The position numbers were made by a program, and so were the translations under genes. 64,000 bases of DNA from GCA-2733415 sp049609325 (GTDB lineage: Bacteria > Bacteroidota > Bacteroidia > Flavobacteriales > Flavobacteriaceae). Below are positions 25,712 through 34,177 of this stretch, in pieces. Each line of letters opens with the position of its first letter. The stretch's first letter is position 1. Below the pieces are notes generated by a model. It was given only the letters and a program-made list of their open reading frames with translations. It ran no database searches and was not told the origin of the DNA. The stretch is from positions 116,710 to 180,709 of the forward strand of contig JBMYYK010000001.1 in the NCBI GenBank assembly GCA_049609325.1, written 5' to 3'.

Positions 25712-25891
25712 TTAAAACACATGATGAACCATTAAGTTATGCTCAACCGATGTTGTAGAAAAACAATTTTGAATGTCTTTAATCCTTATGCATCTATACT
25801 GCATAATTTGTTTAAAAATATTAACGGGGGTGCTAATATGAAATGAAGTTTTTTGAGGCAACGTAACGAAAGTAGAATAATCTCTTTTCAT
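25712..25891 (-). CDS. short open frame, doubtful
   Basis: 59 codons from an ATG (25891), starting MKRDYSTFV and ending HNLMVHHVF. No signal peptide, membrane segment or family motif. There is no clear promoter box, but the frame lies downstream of two inverted repeats in the same gap. In DNA this AT-rich an open frame of this length can occur by chance; it could also be the remnant of a lost gene. Confidence 0.2.
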   Translation of the reverse strand: MKRDYSTFVTLPQKTSFHISTPVNIFKQIMQYRCIRIKDIQNCFSTTSVEHNLMVHHVF

Positions 25892-25917
25892 AATTAAAGG
25901 GTTTAATGTTGCTTAGT

Positions 25918-25960
25918 TCGAAGATATCATTTTTAGACGTATGATATAACATATCTTCGA
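25918..25960. repeat. inverted repeat with perfect 10-bp arms
   Basis: Arms TCGAAGATAT (25918-25927) and ATATCTTCGA (25951-25960) are separated by 23 bases. No T tract follows on either strand, so it is not a standard terminator. Confidence 0.5.
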
Positions 25961-26003
25961 TACAAACCCCAGAAACTCGTTGAAAAACAAGCTTCTAACT
26001 ATA

Positions 26004-26023
26004 ATAGTGATGTAAATCACTAT
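26004..26023. promoter_or_regulatory. palindrome with Crp-like spacing
   Basis: Arms ATAGTGAT and ATCACTAT flank GTAA. The core AGTGA-N6-TCACT has the geometry of Crp/Fnr-type sites (TGTGA-N6-TCACA). A Crp/Fnr regulator is encoded at 49408-49992, but no link is shown. Confidence 0.35.
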
Positions 26024-26065
26024 ATTTCTGTGGTATCCTCTTTTGGTATTGTTGTGAAATACTGT

Positions 26066-26551
26066 TTAATTGAAAAACCTAGAATGCCATGATTCACTAG
26101 CTGGCACTTCCCAATTGTCATTATATTCGGCAATATTAGTGACTAAGTTGTTGAATACTATTGTTTTTTTACCAATTGCACCAGACTTTGCCATTTGTTT
26201 GAAATCTAGTAACGACTTGAAGTTAACAAATTCACCTTGTTTAAAGGCTACATTCATTTTATCCATAAGTTCAACTCCAAGGTCACGCTCTAACTCTTGA
26301 ATAAAACGTACAGAAGCATCAATCGAGCATCCTGTAGCAGACTGTTGGTCTTGATTAACTGCAATGATTATGAAACGCTCATATTTAATTTCAAATCCGG
26401 CCTGTAAACTTGTGCCATGTGCCGACCAATTTTCTAAAAATTCTGAGTTTTTTGTACGTACAGATACTAATTCTTCTTCAGTGAATCTACGATTACATTG
26501 GTATATCCAAACTTTTGAATGGTCTGGTAAGGATTTGAATTCTACTAACAT
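26066..26551 (-). CDS. conserved protein often labelled 'ABC transporter ATPase' (no ATPase motifs)
   Basis: 161 residues, soluble, no signal peptide. It matches a conserved Bacteroidota family seen with the start FKSLPDHSKVWIYQ and the block SGAIGKKTIVFNNLV. The label ABC transporter ATPase found for relatives is not supported: there is no Walker A, signature or Walker B. It follows the Hdr-like Fe-S gene by 8 bases and is the last gene of that leftward group, so a role with the Fe-S pair is possible. Function unknown. Confidence 0.7.
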   Translation of the reverse strand: MLVEFKSLPDHSKVWIYQCNRRFTEEELVSVRTKNSEFLENWSAHGTSLQAGFEIKYERFIIIAVNQDQQSATGCSIDASVRFIQELERDLGVELMDKMNVAFKQGEFVNFKSLLDFKQMAKSGAIGKKTIVFNNLVTNIAEYNDNWEVPASESWHSRFFN

Positions 26552-26559
26552 ATTTTTAA

Positions 26560-27345
26560 TTATAACGAATTGGCAATTAATTCAGCAACATCAAGAACTT
26601 CAATTTTTCCTTCTTGTTCTTTGGCTTTTACACCATCTGTCATCATCGTATTACAAAACGGACAACCAGTAGCAATAATTTCAGCAGAGGTTTCCATAGC
26701 ATCTTCAGTTCGTAACACGTTAATGTCTTTTGAGCCATTTTCAGGTTCTTTAAACATTTGCGCACCACCAGCACCACAACATAATGATGTTAACTTATTA
26801 CGTTTCATTTCTACCAAGTTAACCTCTAATTGCTCCATCAATTCTCTTGGCGCATCAAATACACTATTGGCTCTACCCAAATAGCACGGGTCATGAAATG
26901 TCACCTTCTTTCCTTTATAATCGCCACTTCCTACAGTTATTTTACCTTCTTTTAATAATTGTTGTAAAAACTGTGTGTGATGCAATACTTCATAATTACC
27001 ACCTAACTCTGGGTATTCATTTTTTATAGTATTATATGAATGCGGACAACAAGTCACTATTTTTTTCACTTCGTAAGCATTCATTACTTCAATATTAGTG
27101 ATGGCTTGCATTTGAAACAAAAATTCATTTCCCGCTCTTTTAGCTGCATCACCACTAGAACTTTCTTCAGTTCCTAAAACTGCAAAATTTACATTTGCTT
27201 TATTAAGTATTTTCACAAAAGCACGTGATATTTTTTTTGCTCTATCATCAAAACTACCAGCAGATCCTACCCAAAATAATATATCTGGAGTTTGTCCTGC
27301 TGCCATCATATCTGCCATAGTTGGCACGTTTAATGCTTCACTCAT
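26560..27345 (-). CDS. HdrB-like Fe-S protein with two CCG domains, first one degenerate
   Basis: 261 residues of the heterodisulfide reductase B / LutA / GlpC cysteine-rich family. The second CCG domain is intact: DPCYLGR, CCGAGGAQMF and CPFCNTM. In the first domain the usual cysteines appear replaced: WVGSAGSFDD and TEESSSGD carry Ser where Cys is expected, and only CCPHS keeps two. One noncanonical cluster site therefore seems lost. The gene lies 80 bases after the membrane Fe-S gene; together they resemble an HdrC-HdrB electron-transfer unit in the cytoplasm next to the inner membrane. Partner enzyme unknown. Confidence 0.85.
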   Translation of the reverse strand: MSEALNVPTMADMMAAGQTPDILFWVGSAGSFDDRAKKISRAFVKILNKANVNFAVLGTEESSSGDAAKRAGNEFLFQMQAITNIEVMNAYEVKKIVTCCPHSYNTIKNEYPELGGNYEVLHHTQFLQQLLKEGKITVGSGDYKGKKVTFHDPCYLGRANSVFDAPRELMEQLEVNLVEMKRNKLTSLCCGAGGAQMFKEPENGSKDINVLRTEDAMETSAEIIATGCPFCNTMMTDGVKAKEQEGKIEVLDVAELIANSL

Positions 27346-27425
27346 AAGTTGTATGCTTTAAACTTGAAACTCATGATTTCAAGTGTATAGTTATTTAGTA
27401 ATTAATTGATTTAAAATAGATTTGA

Positions 27426-28733
27426 TTATTCATCAACCCATTTTAAGCGGTCCATTTGATTGTATGGCCATGGCGCCCCATTGTTTTCTACATTTTGCAT
27501 CATGTTATTTAATTCAGCAGGAGCAGCACTCTCTTCCATCACTAAATAACGTCTCATATCCATAATGATGCTCAACGGATCAATGTTAACAGGACAGGTT
27601 TCCACACAGGCGTTACAACTTGTACATGCCCATATTTCTTCTTTTGTAATCCAATCGAATAAGTTTTTACCATCGTCTTTAAACTCTCCGTTGTTAGCAT
27701 CAATATTTTTACCAACTTCTTCCAAACGGTCACGCGTATCCATCATGATTTTACGTGGTGATAACTTTTTACCTGTTAAGTTAGCCGGACATTCACTTGT
27801 ACAACGTCCACACTCAGTACAAGTATAGGCGTTTAACAGGTTTACCCATGATAAATCTGTTACATCTTTAGCTCCGAATGTAGAAATTTCCTCTTCCGCC
27901 CCTTCTTCTGGCATAGCATAGGGGTCTGCACTTGGATCCATCATCATCATAACCTCCTTAGTCACATTTGCATCATTTGTAAACTGCCCTTTAGGTTTTA
28001 AATTGGCATAAAATGTGTTTGGAAACGCTAATAAAATATGCAAATGTTTAGAATAGTACAGGTAATTCAAAAACACCAAGATACCTACAATGTGTAACCA
28101 CCATGCTGCACGTTCAATAATGTGTAATGTGTCAGCTTCCAAACCAGAAAACAACGGTACTAAAAATTGACTAATTACATTACCTGTATTCATGTCTTGA
28201 AAGTGAACATCTGTTGCATTCATGACTAAGAATAAGGTCATTAAAATCATTTCGAAATATAAAATCATATTTCCGTCAGATTTTGGCCAACCTTTCATTT
28301 CGTCTTTCCAAAAACGTTGGATTTTTATGACGTTTCTACGTATCCAGAATACAATTACTGCAACTAACACCAAAAATGCTAACACCTCAAAGTTCCCGAT
28401 TAGAAATCCGTATACAGATTCTGATAGTATTTCTGAGAAGATACGATGCGTGCCAAAAATTCCGTCAATTACAATTTCTAAAACTTCAATATTGATTAAG
28501 ATGAATCCTATATACACCACAATATGCAACAATCCTGATACAGGACGACGAACCATTTTACCTTGCCCAAGAGCAATTTTCATCATGTTCTTCCAGCGCT
28601 CTGGCTTATTGTCAGTTCTATCAATAGCTTTACCTAATTTGATATTCCTGATTAAGGACTTGATATTTTTAGCAAAAAACCATATTCCGGCTCCAAGTAT
28701 GGCTACAAATAAAATATTGTCAATGTATTGCAT
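27426..28733 (-). CDS. membrane-bound HdrC-like protein with two 4Fe-4S clusters
   Basis: 435 residues. Five membrane helices in the first 250 residues (for example about 5-20, 65-90, 110-135, 155-180 and 210-240), with histidines in PVSGLLHIVVY, AAWWLHIVG and SKHLHILLAF that could bind haem b as in NarI-type subunits. A cytoplasmic domain with two 4Fe-4S motifs follows: CTECGRCTSECP and CTSCNACVETCP (about residues 300-385). It would pass electrons between quinone and the HdrB-like protein encoded next. It lies downstream of the MCE gene (43-base gap) in one leftward group. Confidence 0.87.
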   Translation of the reverse strand: MQYIDNILFVAILGAGIWFFAKNIKSLIRNIKLGKAIDRTDNKPERWKNMMKIALGQGKMVRRPVSGLLHIVVYIGFILINIEVLEIVIDGIFGTHRIFSEILSESVYGFLIGNFEVLAFLVLVAVIVFWIRRNVIKIQRFWKDEMKGWPKSDGNMILYFEMILMTLFLVMNATDVHFQDMNTGNVISQFLVPLFSGLEADTLHIIERAAWWLHIVGILVFLNYLYYSKHLHILLAFPNTFYANLKPKGQFTNDANVTKEVMMMMDPSADPYAMPEEGAEEEISTFGAKDVTDLSWVNLLNAYTCTECGRCTSECPANLTGKKLSPRKIMMDTRDRLEEVGKNIDANNGEFKDDGKNLFDWITKEEIWACTSCNACVETCPVNIDPLSIIMDMRRYLVMEESAAPAELNNMMQNVENNGAPWPYNQMDRLKWVDE

Positions 28734-28776
28734 AATTATTCTCTTATTATCTACTTAAATTTTACTATTATTCTTC

Positions 28777-29706
28777 TTAATTAACGGGCTTACTGTAAGG
28801 TATTTCCTTTTTTGACAACACCCTAAAATATCGTTTCGGATGTAATTTGATGTCTTGTAACAATTCTTCTAATTCCTTAGCAGCAGCTTCAAAATTATTA
28901 TACAGCTTTTCATCTTTCATTAATTTACCCATAGTCCCTTCTCCAGATTCTATTGATGCTAAAACGCTATTTAGGTTGTGTAATGTTTTATCTAAACCAG
29001 CAACTGTTTTGCCTAAATTAGCTTTATCTAATGTGTCCCCAATTTTTTTAAACGAGTCTGCTGTTTGCGCAATACTGCTTAACATTGTGTTCAATTTACT
29101 CGCATCATCCGTCATCATTTTATTTAAGGAATAGGATAATGATTTAAACGATTTCATAGTAGCATTCAATTCTGCTATGGCATTTTTCAAGCCTTTTTCA
29201 GAATCGTCTTCAACTAATGTGTTTAAATTAAGAAGTAATGAGTCGGCATTTTTTAGTGTTGAGTCAAGCCCCGTACTCAATCCTGAGAAGTTTTTAGACA
29301 AGCTGGTTACTAAGCCGTGTTCAACTTCAGATTTCAACACATCGTTTGCTTGAGCATAGTCTTTATCTTTAGCTGGAATAATTGTTATGGCATTCCCACC
29401 CATGATTCCTAACTCATATAACCTAACAATACTGTTTTTAGAGAATTTAAATTGTTCATCTACAGAAAATGCAACACGTGTTTTTCCTGTATCATAATCA
29501 TAGATTATTTTTTCAACTTTACCTACCTTATTTCCTCTAACGGTAACGGGTGCAGATGGTGTTAAAGCATTGTAATTAAATTCTGTATAGAATAAATTAT
29601 TGTTACTAAATAAATCTTTACCTTTTAAGTAGCTAAAACCAAAAACAAATAATGCAATTGATCCTAAAACTAATATGGCGGTTTTAATTTCTTTTGAAAT
29701 TTTCAA
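28777..29706 (-). CDS. mlaD: MlaD/MCE family protein
   Basis: 309 residues. One N-terminal membrane helix (about 9-28, AILVLGSIALFVFGFSYL), an MCE domain (about 38-115) with NALTPSAPVTVRGNKVGKV, and a long helical C-terminal part with coiled-coil character. MCE proteins form periplasmic hexamers that move lipids between membranes. No mlaE or mlaF genes are adjacent, so the permease and ATPase must lie elsewhere. The start codon is TTG, supported by a -7 box at 29733-29740. First gene of the group that continues into the Fe-S pair. Confidence 0.88.
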   Translation of the reverse strand: MKISKEIKTAILVLGSIALFVFGFSYLKGKDLFSNNNLFYTEFNYNALTPSAPVTVRGNKVGKVEKIIYDYDTGKTRVAFSVDEQFKFSKNSIVRLYELGIMGGNAITIIPAKDKDYAQANDVLKSEVEHGLVTSLSKNFSGLSTGLDSTLKNADSLLLNLNTLVEDDSEKGLKNAIAELNATMKSFKSLSYSLNKMMTDDASKLNTMLSSIAQTADSFKKIGDTLDKANLGKTVAGLDKTLHNLNSVLASIESGEGTMGKLMKDEKLYNNFEAAAKELEELLQDIKLHPKRYFRVLSKKEIPYSKPVN

Positions 29707-29732
29707 TGTAACTTATTGTATTGATGAAGACA

Positions 29733-29740
29733 CAAAAATA
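29733..29740 (-). promoter_or_regulatory. -7 promoter element of the mlaD group
   Basis: The minus strand TATTTTTG matches TAnnTTTG exactly, 27 bases upstream of the TTG start of mlaD. Confidence 0.5.
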
Positions 29741-29794
29741 ACAATTATTTGCTTATAATCACTCTAAATACAAGCATTGTTATTTTTCCTTATT

Positions 29795-30886
29795 TCACCT
29801 TTTTATAACTTGTGACAACGGGACTTTCACGCCATTTTTATACGCTACAATGAATGCGGTTGTATAACCTTTCTTAACCGCTAAATCCCTAATAACTTTA
29901 ACTTCTGAATAGTCATTGGTTGCTCCACTAAAATACTTGAACAACTGCCCTTGTTTAAGCTTAGATAAACTGGTAAGTCCTTTAAAGTTATATGATTTCA
30001 AAGCCAAGTCTTTAGAACTGGCGGCCAACTGTACTTTAAAAACCACATCGTCACTAACCTCTGGTTCTGCTTTTACTTCTTGGTATTGAGGCACAGCACT
30101 TCCTTTACCTATATTAGCTTTATATTGTAATAATGAGGTGACGATAGACTTTGACACTTCGTTTTGTCCGGTAACCGAATTCAAATACGCGCCTTCTTTT
30201 TTATTTGTTATAAACCCTGTTTCAATCAACACACTTGGCATATAGGTATTGTGCATCACCCATAAACTCGCTTGTTTCACCCCTCTACTTTTACGCTTAT
30301 TTAATTTTGAGAAATTGGTTTCTATTAAGTTTGCCAACATAATACTTTGGTCTACATATTCCTCTTGCATTAAAGTTAACCCAATTATTGAAGCTGGTGA
30401 ATTTGGATCAAACCCTTCGTAATGCTCTTCATGATCTTCTTCTAAGAAAATTACTTCATTCTCTTCTTTGGCTATATCTAAATTTCTTTTGGTATTCCCA
30501 ACACCTACAACAAAGGTTTCTGTACCACTAGCTTGTGTATCATGCGCATTACAATGTACCGACACAAACAAATCAGCGTCAGCTTTATTTGCTATTCTTG
30601 CTCGTTCTCTAAGTTTTACAAAAACATCTGTTTTTCGAGTATAAATAACTTTTATATCAGGATTTTTTTCTAGTTCAGCGCCTATTTTCAACACTATTTT
30701 TAAAGCTATTTCTTTTTCTGTATACCCTAATTTAGTTGGTCGTCCTGGGTCATGACCACCATGACCAGCATCTAAAACTATTACAAATTTATCATCTGCT
30801 TGTGATACATTTTCACAAGGCATAAAAGATGATAATATCACTATACTAAATGCTAATAAAAAACTTGTTGTTTTACACATATTCAA
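29795..30886 (-). CDS. N-acetylmuramoyl-L-alanine amidase (Amidase_3)
   Basis: 363 residues. A hydrophobic export signal (about 8-22) with Cys24 after FMP is followed by the zinc amidase domain at about 32-250: IVLDAGHGGHDPG with the first zinc His, SVHCNAHD with another, and VLIETGFITNKKEG with the catalytic Glu. The C-terminal part (about 270-360) looks like a SPOR-type peptidoglycan-binding domain (VFKVQLAASSKDL, ALKSYNFKGLTSL). It cleaves peptidoglycan cross-linked peptides during cell separation. It is divergent from lptD and 88 bases from mlaD on the same strand. Confidence 0.9.
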   Translation of the reverse strand: MNMCKTTSFLLAFSIVILSSFMPCENVSQADDKFVIVLDAGHGGHDPGRPTKLGYTEKEIALKIVLKIGAELEKNPDIKVIYTRKTDVFVKLRERARIANKADADLFVSVHCNAHDTQASGTETFVVGVGNTKRNLDIAKEENEVIFLEEDHEEHYEGFDPNSPASIIGLTLMQEEYVDQSIMLANLIETNFSKLNKRKSRGVKQASLWVMHNTYMPSVLIETGFITNKKEGAYLNSVTGQNEVSKSIVTSLLQYKANIGKGSAVPQYQEVKAEPEVSDDVVFKVQLAASSKDLALKSYNFKGLTSLSKLKQGQLFKYFSGATNDYSEVKVIRDLAVKKGYTTAFIVAYKNGVKVPLSQVIKR

Positions 30887-30956
30887 ACTCTTTTTTGTAA
30901 TGCTATATTGTGTATTAAAATTTTCTAAAAAATAAATCTACACAAAAAATATATCG

Positions 30957-30964
30957 TATGTTTG
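30957..30964 (+). promoter_or_regulatory. -7 promoter element of lptD
   Basis: TATGTTTG matches TAnnTTTG exactly. It overlaps an in-frame TTG at 30962, which therefore cannot be the lptD start codon. Confidence 0.5.
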
Positions 30965-31012
30965 ACACTCCAAAAACTAAGCCATACTTTTACAAAAATA
31001 GAATTTACATTG

Positions 31013-33724
31013 GTGCGTTCAAAAAGCTTACATATACTTTTAATAACATTTTTACTGTTGTTTATTAACAATTTTAGTGTTGCACAAGAGTTGCCATCAA
31101 AAGGTCATGAGATTGTTTCTGATTCTATTTATAAAAACACTTCGGCCTTAAGCATTCCGAAATCTTCAGAGTTTGAACAACTCAATACCGAAACTATAGA
31201 CACCATTAAACCTAAAGATTCTGTTGTAGTAAAAGAAACTTTAACCGATGTTGTAAAATATAAAGCACAGGATTACATCAAAATTAATCGTAGAAAACAA
31301 TTGATGTACTTGTACAACTCTGCTGAAATAAATTATGGTGATATAAATATTAAAGCCGGAAAAATCATCATCAATTACGGTAAAAGTGAAGTTTATGCTT
31401 TTGGAATAAAAGACTCAACTGGCTATACCCAAGCTCCAGTTTTTACTCAAGCTAACAACATCGTTGAACCAGATTCTATACGCTATAATTTTAAAACCGA
31501 AAAAGCTTTAATTTACAATTCTAGAACCGAACAAACCGGAATGAATTTAAAAGCTGAAGTGACTAAAAAAGAGAACGATTCTGTGTATTACGTTAAAAAT
31601 TTAATTTTAACGACGTCAAAAAATATTGAAGATCCAGAATATCATATTAAAGTTAGAAAAGCTAAGCTTGTACCAGAAAAGAAAATTGTAAGTGGTGTAG
31701 CAAACATGTTTATTTACGGTGTGCCAACGCCATTAGGTATTCCGTTTGCCTACTTTCCTTTAACAGAAGATAGAGCATCTGGATTTATCATCCCTACAGT
31801 TGGAGAAAACAACCAACGTGGGTACTTCATTCAAAACGGAGGATACTATTTTGCCGTAAGTGACTATTTTGATTTGACGGTTTTAGGAGATTTTTACACA
31901 AACGGTAGTTACGGTTATAACATTAGCAGTGACTATAAAGTTAATTATAAATTTAACGGGCGTTTTGGATACAGGCATGAAAACTTAATCACGAGTGAAC
32001 GAGGTTTCCCTGACTATAGTAAAACAAACATCTATAATCTGCAATGGTCGCATAGTCAAGATGCCAAATCCAACCCAAACTCTAGGTTTTCAGCAAATGT
32101 CAACTTAGGAAGTAGCAATTATTACACTCAATCTACAAACCAATTTAATGCAAATAATAATCTGGTAAACACATTGAGTTCATCAATATCCTACAACAAA
32201 ACATTTCAAGGAAAATACGGTGGAAACATTTCTGCTACTGCTACCCACTCACAAAACACAAACACCAAACAAATTAACATGAATCTTCCTAACATTCAAG
32301 GAAGCTTTAACCGTATATATCCGTTTGAACCTAAAGTAGGAAGCAAAAAAGGAATTATTGAAAATATTAACTTACAATATTCCTTTGCTGCAGAAAACCG
32401 CATTATCACAACTGACGAATTTTTCTTTAAAAAAGAAATGTTTGATGATGCAAAAATGGGTATTAGACATTCCATTCCGTTAAGTACAAACTTTAAAGTT
32501 TTCAAATATTTTAGTTTAACTGCTGGTGCACAATACAATGAAGTTTGGAATTTTGAAAAAGTTCATAAATTTTATGACGACACTAACCAAGAAGTTGTTA
32601 ATACCATCGATAAAGGATTTGCATCATACAGAACTTATAATTTCTCATCAAGTATGGGTACAACATTATATGGGATGTATAACTTTGATAAAGCAGAAGT
32701 CGGAAAAAAAATTCAAGCCCTACGCCATGTTGTTAGACCTAGTGTTAGTTACAACATCACCCCTTCCTTTGACAGGTATTATGAAACCTATAGAAAGAAT
32801 ATCATAACCGCTAACGGTACAACTTATGAAGATGTTGAATATAGTCCGTATGAAAACTCAATTTATGGGTCGCCAAGTAAAACCTATTCTAGCTCTATTG
32901 GTTTAGGAATTGGAAACTCAATTGAAGCTAAAGTTAGAAATAAAATTACCGACTCAACTGAAGTTAGTTATAGAAAAGTAAGCATTTTAAACAACTTAAA
33001 TATTTCTAGCTCCTATAACCTTGCTGGTGATTCTTTAAGAATAAGTCCCGTAAGTGTAACTGGTGGTACACAGCTTGCCAACAATAAGCTTAACATCAAC
33101 TTCAACATGTCTTTAGATCCATATGCCTTAGATAACAATAACAGACGTATTGATAAGTTTAACATCAACAACAATGGTAGTTTATTTAGGTTGACTAATG
33201 CGAATTTAACATTAAACTATGCCTTTTCAAGTAAGGATTTTGAAAAAGGGAAAAATGACAATGAAGCTAAAAACTCAACGACCTTTAATAGTACAGAAGA
33301 CCTTTTAGGTACTACTAACGATTTAAGCAAATCAAGTTTTGACGACAATGAAGATGACGAGGAAAAAGATGTAAAACTCTATAATTATAAAATCCCTTGG
33401 AGTTTGCGCGTTGCCTATTCAGTAACTTACAATAACTTTACTAGACAAAACGAAATTTCTAGTAACTCATTAATGTTTTCTGGAGATGTTGAACTTTCAC
33501 CTCGCTGGAATGTAGGTATATCATCAGGTTATGATATAAAAAACAAAGGATTTACACACACTAATTTACGTTTTGAACGCGATTTATTAAGTTGGAAAAT
33601 GAACTTTAACTGGGTGCCATTTAGCGTGAATAAATCATGGTTTTTCTTCATAGGAATTAAATCATCTGTATTAAGTGATATTAAATGGGATAAGCAACGC
33701 CAACGCGATAAATTAATCAATTAA
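31013..33724 (+). CDS. lptD: LPS-assembly outer-membrane protein LptD
   Basis: About 903 residues from a GTG at 31013; a TTG at 31010 is equally possible, and the more distant TTG at 30962 sits inside the -7 box. A signal peptide ends near NNFSVAQ. An OstA/LptA-like N-terminal jellyroll (KAGKIIINYGKSEVYAFG) is followed by a large beta-barrel with the conserved FAYFPLTEDRASGFIIPT block. LptD with LptE inserts lipopolysaccharide into the outer leaflet. I find no cysteine in the whole protein, so the disulfide switch of E. coli LptD is absent. It may be co-transcribed with ridA 10 bases downstream. Confidence 0.9.
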   Translation: MRSKSLHILLITFLLLFINNFSVAQELPSKGHEIVSDSIYKNTSALSIPKSSEFEQLNTETIDTIKPKDSVVVKETLTDVVKYKAQDYIKINRRKQLMYLYNSAEINYGDINIKAGKIIINYGKSEVYAFGIKDSTGYTQAPVFTQANNIVEPDSIRYNFKTEKALIYNSRTEQTGMNLKAEVTKKENDSVYYVKNLILTTSKNIEDPEYHIKVRKAKLVPEKKIVSGVANMFIYGVPTPLGIPFAYFPLTEDRASGFIIPTVGENNQRGYFIQNGGYYFAVSDYFDLTVLGDFYTNGSYGYNISSDYKVNYKFNGRFGYRHENLITSERGFPDYSKTNIYNLQWSHSQDAKSNPNSRFSANVNLGSSNYYTQSTNQFNANNNLVNTLSSSISYNKTFQGKYGGNISATATHSQNTNTKQINMNLPNIQGSFNRIYPFEPKVGSKKGIIENINLQYSFAAENRIITTDEFFFKKEMFDDAKMGIRHSIPLSTNFKVFKYFSLTAGAQYNEVWNFEKVHKFYDDTNQEVVNTIDKGFASYRTYNFSSSMGTTLYGMYNFDKAEVGKKIQALRHVVRPSVSYNITPSFDRYYETYRKNIITANGTTYEDVEYSPYENSIYGSPSKTYSSSIGLGIGNSIEAKVRNKITDSTEVSYRKVSILNNLNISSSYNLAGDSLRISPVSVTGGTQLANNKLNINFNMSLDPYALDNNNRRIDKFNINNNGSLFRLTNANLTLNYAFSSKDFEKGKNDNEAKNSTTFNSTEDLLGTTNDLSKSSFDDNEDDEEKDVKLYNYKIPWSLRVAYSVTYNNFTRQNEISSNSLMFSGDVELSPRWNVGISSGYDIKNKGFTHTNLRFERDLLSWKMNFNWVPFSVNKSWFFFIGIKSSVLSDIKWDKQRQRDKLIN

Positions 33725-33734
33725 TTGTTAAGCC

Positions 33735-34121
33735 ATGACTAAGCGAATTATTACAACAACTAATGCTCCTGCCCCAATAGGCCCATACAACCAAGCAGTA
33801 TTGGTAAATGAACACACACTATATGCCTCTGGACAAATTGCCTTAGACCCTGTTACAATGGAACTGGTTTTAGACACAATTCAAGCTGAAACCACTCAGG
33901 TTATGGAAAACATTAAGGCTGTACTTACTGCAGCAGACATGACCTTTGATAATGTTGTAAAAACATCAATATTTATTTCAGACATGAATAACTTCTCTAA
34001 AATAAATGATGTATACGCAACTTATTTTAATGAAAACACAGCTCCAGCTAGAGAGACAGTAGAAGTGGCTTGCTTGCCAAAAAATGTGAATGTAGAAATT
34101 TCAATTACAGCAATCAAATAG
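33735..34121 (+). CDS. ridA: RidA family enamine/imine deaminase
   Basis: 128 residues, exactly RidA size. APAPIGPYNQAV near the start, YASGQIALDP and the C-terminal ARETVEVACLPKNVNVEI with the substrate Arg are all present. RidA hydrolyses reactive 2-aminoacrylate and other enamines made by PLP enzymes, to pyruvate and ammonia. It follows lptD by 10 bases and ends in a strong terminator at 34144-34174. Confidence 0.95.
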   Translation: MTKRIITTTNAPAPIGPYNQAVLVNEHTLYASGQIALDPVTMELVLDTIQAETTQVMENIKAVLTAADMTFDNVVKTSIFISDMNNFSKINDVYATYFNENTAPARETVEVACLPKNVNVEISITAIK

Positions 34122-34143
34122 TTACTGTAATCATATATGTTAT

Positions 34144-34174
34144 AAAAAGCAGGGTGACCACCCTGCTTTTTTTT
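34144..34174. terminator. bidirectional terminator after ridA
   Basis: The stem GCAGGGTG/CACCCTGC with a 2-base gap, A5 before and T8 after, lies between the convergent ridA and kinase genes. Confidence 0.85.
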
Positions 34175-34177
34175 GCA

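Larger units (their letters stand above)
25527..26065. other. 539-base gap with inverted repeats and one short open frame
   Basis: Between two leftward genes. It holds a 59-codon open frame at 25712-25891, a hairpin with perfect 10-bp arms at 25918-25960 and a 20-base palindrome at 26004-26023. No known gene or RNA family is recognised. It is the largest gap in the window without a confident gene. Confidence 0.55.

Noticed and set aside
26066..26551. ABC transporter ATPase
   Set aside because: The label is used for relatives, but no Walker A, signature or Walker B motif exists in this protein.
28222..28758. 178-codon open frame opposite the membrane Fe-S gene
   Set aside because: It lies within a well-supported gene and is an antisense shadow of its membrane helices.
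30958..31070. ATG at 30958 as start of a leader peptide before lptD
   Set aside because: The ATG is inside the -7 box TATGTTTG, and the frame is short and ends without a partner.
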